A DNA stretch of 14,890 bases from Sphingobacterium sp. UBA1575 (GTDB taxonomy: Bacteria > Bacteroidota > Bacteroidia > Sphingobacteriales > Sphingobacteriaceae). Both the position numbers and the translations under genes were made by a program. The notes under the pieces are model-generated. The model saw nothing but the letters and a program-made list of their open reading frames with translations, was not told the DNA's origin and did not search any database. Positions 1 to 4,645 of the stretch are shown one piece after another (the first letter of the stretch is position 1; every line of letters starts with the position of its first letter). The stretch spans positions 1-14,890 of the forward strand of contig DCOH01000031.1 of the NCBI GenBank assembly GCA_002322865.1, written 5' to 3'.

Positions 1-32
1 AATACTAACTACTAAATTCTAACTACTAAATA
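1..32. repeat. 14-bp direct repeat at the left edge
   Basis: Two complete units of about CTAACTACTAAATT lie head to tail at 5-18 and 19-32, differing only in the last base. Bases 1-4 (AATA) match the end of a further unit, so the array probably continues beyond the left edge. No function can be read from it; it sits just upstream of the promoter of the radical SAM gene. Confidence 0.7.
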
Positions 33-37
33 CTTTT

Positions 38-61
38 AAAGGAAAATCAAAGATTTCCTTT
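38..61 (+). terminator. Hairpin upstream of the radical SAM gene, possible terminator of an upstream gene
   Basis: AAAGGAAAATC (38-48) can pair with GATTTCCTTT (52-61) around a 3-base loop, leaving one bulged A. The stem is AT-rich and is followed by only a short T run. It could end a transcript entering from the left, but it also lies in the -33 to -7 spacer of the next promoter, so its role is uncertain. Confidence 0.3.
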
Positions 62-68
62 ATCTTTG
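61..68 (+). promoter_or_regulatory. Bacteroidota -7 promoter element for the radical SAM gene
   Basis: TATCTTTG matches the Bacteroidota -7 consensus TAnnTTTG exactly. No clear TTTG is seen 19-21 bases upstream. The expected transcription start, about 7 bases past the centre of the box, falls at roughly 72-76. That is at or next to the ATG at 75, so the mRNA may be leaderless or nearly so. Confidence 0.55.
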
Positions 69-74
69 CAACCA

Positions 75-1034
75 ATGGGTACACAACTAGATAACGGGGT
101 TAAACCATATAACCATTATGGGGCTTACCTGAAGGAGAAATATGCAGGGCAGCGGGTTTTTAAAGTCATCGTGGATGGTAATTTTACCTGTCCGAACAGG
201 GATGGCAGTAAAGGCTACGGCGGATGTACCTATTGTAATGTGGATTCTTTTACGCCGGATACGGCCAGAAAGATTCCAAGTATTAGAGAACAGGTAGAGA
301 ATGGGATTGCTCGTGCGCGCAATAGTTATGGAGCCGAGAAATTCATTATCTATTTTCAGCCCAATACCAATACCTATGCGCCGACCCATCTGTTGAAGAT
401 GATGTATGATGAGGCCCTGAGCATCTGTCCGGAACATACCCTTGGTTTATCCGTTGGAACAAGACCCGATTGTTTGGATTTTGAGAAGATTGCTCTTTTG
501 GAGAGTTACACCGATAGGTTCGATGTGGATCTGGAGATGGGTATGGAATCTATCTATAATGAAACACTGGAACGCATCAATAGAGGTTGCTCCCACGATG
601 AATTCAATCATGCCATGAAGATGTTGGAGAACACCAATCTAGACCTTTGTGTGCATACCATCTTTGGTTTTCCTTGGGAAACGGAAGAAATGATGTTGAA
701 ATATGCGGAGGAGATCAATAAACATCCAAAGATCAAGTTTGTTAAACTGCATCATTTACATATTGTGGAAGGATCGATCATGGGGGTCAAATATAAGCGG
801 GAGCCCTTCGAATTGTTTACCATTGAAGGTTATACGGAATTCCTGGCGAAATTTATTCCTTTATTGAGACCGGATATTATTATCCAACGGATTTTTGGAA
901 TAGCTGATAAAGAGCTTTTGATCGCTCCAAATTGGGGATTTCCAAAATCAGGGATACAGACAAAGATCGATAAGGGATTGGAAGAACTGGGTGTGAAACA
1001 GGGTTCTGCCTATGTGCCTCTGGCAATCGTTTAA
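75..1034 (+). CDS. Radical SAM protein, YhcC/YtqA family (TIGR01212)
   Basis: A 319-residue cytoplasmic radical SAM protein resembling E. coli YhcC and B. subtilis YtqA. The iron-sulfur cluster motif is Cys39, Cys51 and Cys54 (C-x11-C-x2-C), within the family signature CPNRDG...GGCTYCN. This spacing differs from the classical Cx3Cx2C and is typical of this family. Later family blocks are visible: GLSVGTRPDCL, the glycine- and glutamate-rich DLEMGMES segment, and HTIFGFPWET. The sequence can be extended upstream to a TTG at 66, but that codon lies inside the -7 promoter box, so ATG 75 is preferred. To my knowledge the substrate of this family is not firmly established, so I assign the family only. 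The gene has its own promoter and converges on the downstream pyrophosphohydrolase gene. Confidence 0.9.
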   Translation: MGTQLDNGVKPYNHYGAYLKEKYAGQRVFKVIVDGNFTCPNRDGSKGYGGCTYCNVDSFTPDTARKIPSIREQVENGIARARNSYGAEKFIIYFQPNTNTYAPTHLLKMMYDEALSICPEHTLGLSVGTRPDCLDFEKIALLESYTDRFDVDLEMGMESIYNETLERINRGCSHDEFNHAMKMLENTNLDLCVHTIFGFPWETEEMMLKYAEEINKHPKIKFVKLHHLHIVEGSIMGVKYKREPFELFTIEGYTEFLAKFIPLLRPDIIIQRIFGIADKELLIAPNWGFPKSGIQTKIDKGLEELGVKQGSAYVPLAIV

Positions 1035-1085
1035 ATCAATCCTTTTTTTTGAAGGTTTAAGATCAAAATAAAACCGGTTGGTACA

Positions 1086-1161
1086 GACTAATAGCTGTTG
1101 AAAAGGTTAATAGCTGTTGAAAAGACTAATAGATGTTGAAAAGACTAATAGATTTTATTAA
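1086..1161. repeat. 19-bp tandem repeat in the convergent intergenic region
   Basis: Three units of GACTAATAGCTGTTGAAAA lie at 1086-1104, 1105-1123 and 1124-1142, with two mismatches in unit 2 and one in unit 3. A decayed fourth copy runs to about 1161. The array lies between the stop of the radical SAM gene and the shared terminator. It has no long open frame and no internal dyad, so it looks like a minisatellite-type duplication, not a CRISPR or an operator cluster. Confidence 0.8.
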
Positions 1162-1199
1162 AGACTTTTAGATAAAGAGCAATAAATAAAATAAATAAA

Positions 1200-1235
1200 T
1201 AAAAGAGGGCTGAAATTGATTTCAGCCCTCTTTTA
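1200..1235. terminator. Bidirectional intrinsic terminator between convergent genes
   Basis: A perfect 16-bp stem is formed by bases 1200-1215 and 1220-1235 around the 4-base loop TTGA. Its GC core is GAGGGCTGAAA. The stem begins with an A run and ends with a T run, so either strand reads as hairpin plus U tract. It can stop both the + strand radical SAM gene and the - strand pyrophosphohydrolase gene. Confidence 0.9.
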
Positions 1236-1311
1236 TGCTTTAAATGTACCTTAAACTTTTTCAAAGTTCTATATACCTGAAACAAGTTTCCTTAAGTTAG
1301 CAGATGGCGAT

Positions 1312-1779
1312 CTAGCGCTCCACAATAGACTTCAGATCTGCAGGAGAGTAATAGATAGATTTCAAGGTCTTGTCATCGCCTTCACGGAACACCAAATATT
1401 TTCCATCGATTTCCTTATAATAAGATTCCACACCCTTTGCCTTGTAGTGTGCTTGGGTTTCGATAGCTTCTTGTTCTGTTGTACAGGCTTTGCTCATATT
1501 GGAACGCTGAACTTCATTGAATAGATCGTTGAATTTATCCTTCAATCCGAATTCCAGGATAGCACCCGACAATACATATTGAATATCGCAAAGGGCATCC
1601 GCAATTTCCACCAAATCCTTATCATCGATTGCCTCTTGAAGCTCTTTCAATTCTTCGGCAATCAGGGAAACTCGCAGCTTACAACGGGCTTCTGAAGGGA
1701 TGGTAGGTTTATCTAGAATAGGATGTTGAAAGGTAGTATGGAACTCAGCAACTGAAGTTAAACATTTTGGGTCTGTCAT
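1312..1779 (-). CDS. All-alpha NTP pyrophosphohydrolase (MazG/PRA-PH-like)
   Basis: A 155-residue soluble protein expected to hydrolyse a nucleoside triphosphate to the monophosphate and pyrophosphate with Mg2+, as house-cleaning of non-canonical or excess nucleotides. The metal-binding signature of the all-alpha NTPase superfamily is present: E42-E43-x-x-E46, then E58-x-x-D61, with D65 one turn later. The rest of the first 100 residues reads as helices. The C-terminal 50 residues, with the YYKEIDGKYLVFREGDDKTL segment, form a small extension found in Bacteroidota members. No HisI or HisE partner is nearby, so a role in histidine synthesis is not supported. The exact substrate (dUTP, dCTP or other) cannot be read from the sequence. 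The gene follows the pseudouridine synthase gene on the same strand but has its own probable promoter. Confidence 0.82.
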   Translation of the reverse strand: MTDPKCLTSVAEFHTTFQHPILDKPTIPSEARCKLRVSLIAEELKELQEAIDDKDLVEIADALCDIQYVLSGAILEFGLKDKFNDLFNEVQRSNMSKACTTEQEAIETQAHYKAKGVESYYKEIDGKYLVFREGDDKTLKSIYYSPADLKSIVER

Positions 1780-1805
1780 AATGATTCAAATTTTATTAAA
1801 AATAC

Positions 1806-1813
1806 GAAAGATA
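1806..1813 (-). promoter_or_regulatory. Probable -7 element of the pyrophosphohydrolase gene
   Basis: On the minus strand the bases read TATCTTTC, seven of eight positions of TAnnTTTG. The box is 26 bases from the ATG, leaving a leader of about 20 bases. No convincing -33 TTTG is seen. Confidence 0.45.
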
Positions 1814-1860
1814 GTGGAATTTATGAAAAATGAAGGAGCATCAATTCGCTATGGTGCCAT

Positions 1861-1883
1861 AAAAAAAGGCACTTACGTGCCTT
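1861..1883 (-). terminator. Intrinsic terminator of the pseudouridine synthase gene
   Basis: Read on the minus strand, AAGGCAC (1883-1877) and GTGCCTT (1872-1866) form a perfect 7-bp stem with a 4-base loop, followed by an unbroken U run templated by the A tract at 1861-1867. It starts 6 bases after the stop codon. It separates this transcript from the downstream pyrophosphohydrolase gene. Confidence 0.85.
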
Positions 1884-1889
1884 CTTCTG

Positions 1890-3323
1890 TTATTTCATCA
1901 AGTGTTTCAACTGTATGATTTCTTTATCGTCCAGGTATCTCCAACGTCCGCGAGGAAGATCCTTTTTGGTCAGGTTCGCATAGACCACACGGTCCAATTT
2001 AACCACATCATAACCTAAAGATTCGAATATACGACGAACGATACGGTTTTTACCAGAGTGGATCTGTATACCTACTTCACGCTTGGAAGCACCCATTACA
2101 TAACTCAGATCATCAGGTTTCACAAAACCATCTTCCAGCTCCACACCGAATTGGATCTTATTGAAATCGCCTTGTGTTAGGCTCTTGTCCAACTCTACGT
2201 TGTAGATCTTGCTGATGTTATTTCTTGGATGGGATAATTTTTCCGCCAGGTTACCGTCATTGGTCAACAACAACAATCCAGTGGTATTTCTATCTAAACG
2301 TCCAACTGGATAAATTCTTTCCTTGGTCGCTTTGGATACCAATTGCATCACGGTTTTGCGTTCCTGAGGATCATCCGTTGTCGTGATATAATCTTTTGGC
2401 TTATTCAATAACACATAAACCATTTTCTCACGCTTCAGACGCTCATCATTGTATCTGATTTCGTCTTTCGCAGGATCAACCTTAGTACCTAATTCCGTTA
2501 CGGCAACACCGTTCACAGAAATTACACCGGCTTCGATCAATTCATCCGCTTTACGGCGTGAACAAATACCTGAATTGGCAATATAACGGTTCAAACGGAT
2601 CAAGCCATCATCTTCAGGCTCTGCAAATGAACGCTCTTGCGCAGGTTTTCTAGTTCTATACGTTGTTTTTCTATCACCGCGATCTTCGCGCTTTCCAGAA
2701 AATTTACTGTCTCTGTCAAATTTCTTGTATCCGCCTTCCGAACGATCTCTTCCTTCTGAGCGATCTCTTCCTTCAGAACGGTCGAATTTCTTATCACGAT
2801 CGAACTTCTTGAATCCTGAATCTCTTCCTTCGGAACGATCAAATTTCTTGAATCCACCTTCAGATTTATCAAACTTTTTAAAGCCTGAATCTCTACCTTC
2901 TGATCTATCAAACTTCTTATCCCGGTCGAATTTCTTGAATCCTGAATCCCTTCCTTCGGATCTGTCGAACTTCTTGAATCCTCCTTCTGAACGGCCACGA
3001 CCTTCAGAACGGTCAAATTTCTTGAATCCTCCTTCAGATTTATCAAACTTTTTAAAGCCGCCTTCTGAACGGTTTCTACCTTCAGAGCGGTCTCCACCTT
3101 CGGATCGATCAAATTTCTTGAATCCTCCATCACGGTTATCGGAGCGGCCAAATTTTTGGTCTCTATCGTTGTTACGGAAATTGTCGGATGAATTACGGTT
3201 GGAATCTCTTTTTGCGTTAAAAGAACCTTTATCGGATCTTCTACGGTCTCCGAAGCTTTCTGAGTTGCTTCTGTTTTTTCTGGACTTGTCGTCTCGACTG
3301 TTCCTGTTGCTACTAAATGGCAT
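1890..3323 (-). CDS. rluB: RsuA/RluB-family rRNA pseudouridine synthase with a repetitive disordered N-terminus
   Basis: A 477-residue protein that should convert a uridine of rRNA to pseudouridine, by family resemblance in 23S rRNA. An S4 RNA-binding domain spans about residues 241-290 (LNRYIANSGICSRRKADELI). The catalytic domain spans about 303-470 and has the motif GRLDRNTTGLLLLTNDG, with catalytic Asp344, then the Lys/Arg-rich SGKNRIVRRIFE block. Family members are usually about 230-300 residues; the excess is the first 240 residues, of low complexity and rich in Arg, Lys, Asp, Ser and Gly, with FKKFDRSEG-type repeats from about 63 to 207. ATG 3323 is used because it gives a short leader behind an exact -7 box; a TTG at 3332 would add three residues. 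The assignment to RluB rather than another RsuA-family member is an inference from overall layout. Confidence 0.88.
   Translation of the reverse strand: MPFSSNRNSRDDKSRKNRSNSESFGDRRRSDKGSFNAKRDSNRNSSDNFRNNDRDQKFGRSDNRDGGFKKFDRSEGGDRSEGRNRSEGGFKKFDKSEGGFKKFDRSEGRGRSEGGFKKFDRSEGRDSGFKKFDRDKKFDRSEGRDSGFKKFDKSEGGFKKFDRSEGRDSGFKKFDRDKKFDRSEGRDRSEGRDRSEGGYKKFDRDSKFSGKREDRGDRKTTYRTRKPAQERSFAEPEDDGLIRLNRYIANSGICSRRKADELIEAGVISVNGVAVTELGTKVDPAKDEIRYNDERLKREKMVYVLLNKPKDYITTTDDPQERKTVMQLVSKATKERIYPVGRLDRNTTGLLLLTNDGNLAEKLSHPRNNISKIYNVELDKSLTQGDFNKIQFGVELEDGFVKPDDLSYVMGASKREVGIQIHSGKNRIVRRIFESLGYDVVKLDRVVYANLTKKDLPRGRWRYLDDKEIIQLKHLMK
2703..3137 (-). repeat. In-gene repeats coding FKKFDRSEG-type units
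   Basis: This part of the pseudouridine synthase gene codes degenerate 9-13 residue units built from (G)FKKFD(R/K)SEG with inserts RDSG, RDKKFD and RD. A higher-order duplication is visible: the 30 residues coded by 2889-2978 recur exactly in those coded by 2763-2852, offset 126 bp (42 residues). By hand count these two 90-base copies differ at about 16 bases, all synonymous. Segments consist of alternating basic and acidic residues with Phe spaced regularly, which suggests an intrinsically disordered RNA-binding tail. Confidence 0.88.
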
Positions 3324-3347
3324 AATTTTCAAAAAAAAATTGAGCTA

Positions 3348-3355
3348 CAAAGATA
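3348..3355 (-). promoter_or_regulatory. -7 element of the pseudouridine synthase gene
   Basis: On the minus strand the bases read TATCTTTG, an exact match to TAnnTTTG, 24 bases upstream of the ATG at 3323. The leader would be about 20 bases. A -33 TTTG is not evident. Confidence 0.6.
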
Positions 3356-3463
3356 GCTATATTAATTGATTTTACTCTTTTTTATTTGTAAATGTTTTAA
3401 TGTCCCTTATAAGGTGTGTTAGAGCCTGTTTGGAGAGTTAAAAACTGTTAAAACTCCTAACTA

Positions 3464-3495
3464 TTTGGTAGATAACAAAATATGTCTTACCTTTG
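3464..3495 (+). promoter_or_regulatory. Full Bacteroidota promoter for the lytic transglycosylase gene
   Basis: TTTG at 3464-3467 and TACCTTTG at 3488-3495 are separated by 20 bases, matching both the -33 and -7 consensus elements and their spacing. The predicted start near 3498-3503 gives a leader of about 65 bases before the ATG at 3567. Confidence 0.7.
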
Positions 3496-3496
3496 G

Positions 3497-3516
3497 AGCT
3501 TGATTTTCACCAAGCT
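3497..3516 (+). other. Small dyad at the start of the transglycosylase leader
   Basis: AGCTTG (3497-3502) and CAAGCT (3511-3516) form a 6-bp inverted repeat around 8 bases. It overlaps the predicted transcription start. It could be a 5' hairpin stabilising the mRNA or an operator for a repressor; neither is shown by the sequence. Confidence 0.3.
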
Positions 3517-3566
3517 GTCTTTTGATCGGTATTTTACGCGTGGATAGGATAGCAGTAAGGGATTGA

Positions 3567-4304
3567 ATGATAAAAAAAAGAGTATTATGTTGTAGTGCAC
3601 TTTTGACTGTAATGTTGTTGTCAAAACTGTACTCAAACCCACAGCCAGACATGGTTTCGGACCCTTTTAGAAAGGCGTTAAACCATTCAATGAAAACCAA
3701 TGTAGCAACAACATTGGCTGAATTGAAAAAGAATGAAAAGGATGATTTTTATTCGAACATCTCATTTGCGAATGAAGAGATTCCATTGGAACAAGAAAGC
3801 GTTAAGCGTAAATTGGACAAGTACCTTCGCAAGTTTTCTTATTTAGAGCGATCATCGCATCAGATTCATCGCAAGGCGGACCAACTCCTACCTCGGATCG
3901 CCAAAATCCTCAAAAGCTATGGTATTCCCGACGATTTCAAATACATTGCTGTAGTTGAAAGCAGTCTGAATCCTGGAACTACATCGCATAAAGGCGCAGG
4001 TGGTTATTGGCAATTCATGCCAGCTACTGCAAGGCTTTATGGATTACGTGTCAACGGCAAAGTGGATGATCGTTTAGACCTAACCAAATCTACCCATGCA
4101 GCAGCACGGTACCTGAAATCACTTTATAGTGAGTTTGGTGACTGGACCCTCGTCGCTGCAGCCTACAACGTGGGCGGTGGAAGCCTCCGCGGTTCTTTAA
4201 AAAGACAACGCAAGGACAACTATTACGACCTAAAATTAAATGCCGAAACAGCCGCTTATGTCTACAAAATCATCTCCATGAAGACGGTTTTGGAAAAAGG
4301 CTAA
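3567..4304 (+). CDS. Secreted lytic transglycosylase with an SLT domain (MltD-like core)
   Basis: A 245-residue protein expected to cleave the glycan strand of peptidoglycan between MurNAc and GlcNAc, forming 1,6-anhydro ends, in the periplasm. The start MIKKR followed by a hydrophobic stretch (residues 6-22) is a signal peptide. The SLT fold spans about 100-240. Glu131 in AVVESSLNPG is the predicted catalytic acid, followed by GYWQFMPATARLYGL and the AAYNVGGG block. This arrangement resembles the MltD catalytic core, but the LysM modules of MltD are missing, so the enzyme is short. About 75 residues between the signal peptide and the domain are polar and unassigned. The gene has its own promoter and a strong terminator, so it is monocistronic and probably unrelated to the oxidase operon downstream. 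Confidence 0.9.
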   Translation: MIKKRVLCCSALLTVMLLSKLYSNPQPDMVSDPFRKALNHSMKTNVATTLAELKKNEKDDFYSNISFANEEIPLEQESVKRKLDKYLRKFSYLERSSHQIHRKADQLLPRIAKILKSYGIPDDFKYIAVVESSLNPGTTSHKGAGGYWQFMPATARLYGLRVNGKVDDRLDLTKSTHAAARYLKSLYSEFGDWTLVAAAYNVGGGSLRGSLKRQRKDNYYDLKLNAETAAYVYKIISMKTVLEKG

Positions 4305-4340
4305 GCCCTCAAGAAGAACAATCTTATATATTATATATGC

Positions 4341-4366
4341 AAGGAAACCCAAAAGGTTTCCTTTTT
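4341..4366 (+). terminator. Intrinsic terminator of the transglycosylase gene
   Basis: AAGGAAACC (4341-4349) pairs perfectly with GGTTTCCTT (4355-4363) around the 5-base loop CAAAA, and the stem runs into five T residues at 4362-4366. It lies 37 bases after the stop codon and isolates the oxidase operon from upstream transcription. Confidence 0.9.
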
Positions 4367-4437
4367 CTATTTATTCCTTTCTGAAAAGTAAAGAAATTTT
4401 ATCCTGTCATAGAAATGTCACGAAAAATACAGGTTCC

Positions 4438-4472
4438 TTTGGTAAATTAAAAAAGTGTTTATTAAATTTAAT
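4438..4472 (+). promoter_or_regulatory. Possible second, distal promoter in the ccoNO upstream region
   Basis: TTTG at 4438-4441 is followed after 21 bases by TAAATTTA (4463-4470), seven of eight positions of TAnnTTTG. The second element lies in a perfect 12-bp palindrome ATTAAATTTAAT (4461-4472). In an AT-rich gap this can arise by chance. The remaining unassigned part of the 341-base gap before ccoNO shows no open frame or RNA structure that I recognise. Confidence 0.25.
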
Positions 4473-4552
4473 AGTGATTGCGTAGCACATCTAACCAATG
4501 AAAACGGAAAAATAACCTGCCTATGGCCTATCTGAGCGCATAACTTAAAAAA

Positions 4553-4566
4553 GTGATTCATATCAT
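4553..4566. promoter_or_regulatory. FNR/CRP-like operator upstream of the cbb3 operon
   Basis: GTGATTCATATCAT contains the perfect dyad TGAT-N4-ATCA. It agrees with the FNR consensus TTGAT-N4-ATCAA at eight of ten defined positions, missing only the outermost base of each arm. Its centre (4559.5) lies about 63 bases upstream of the start predicted from the -7 box at 4612-4619, close to the -61.5 position used by activators of this family. Oxygen-responsive activation of cbb3 operons by FNR-type regulators is established in Proteobacteria; here it is inferred. Confidence 0.55.
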
Positions 4567-4611
4567 TATTTCTTGCTTCCTATTATCATTAGAATGTCAT
4601 CGTGATACTGC

Positions 4612-4619
4612 TACTTTTG
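4612..4619 (+). promoter_or_regulatory. -7 element of the cbb3 operon promoter
   Basis: TACTTTTG matches TAnnTTTG exactly and lies 26 bases upstream of the ccoNO ATG. The position of the -33 box holds only TTAG (4589-4592), a weak match, as expected for a promoter that depends on an activator bound at the upstream dyad. Confidence 0.6.
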
Positions 4620-4645
4620 AACAAGTTAACTTAATATAAAGAATA

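Noticed and set aside
1086..1161. Possible operator cluster or CRISPR remnant
   Set aside because: Units are head to tail without spacers or dyads, and the location is between convergent gene ends, where a promoter is not expected.
1312..1779. Antitoxin or phage MazG role for the pyrophosphohydrolase
   Set aside because: No toxin gene or phage gene is adjacent; the neighbours are housekeeping genes, so a general nucleotide-cleaning role is simpler.
2725..3369. A long open frame of 214 codons on the + strand rich in PSERSNFLNPPS-type repeats
   Set aside because: It is the exact antisense of the repeat region of the pseudouridine synthase gene. The repeats keep all frames open; the minus-strand frame has the recognised domains and silent differences between copies.
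1890..4304. A mobile or defence island around the repeats
   Set aside because: All genes are housekeeping types with their own promoters and terminators. No integrase, transposase, attachment repeat or defence domain was seen.
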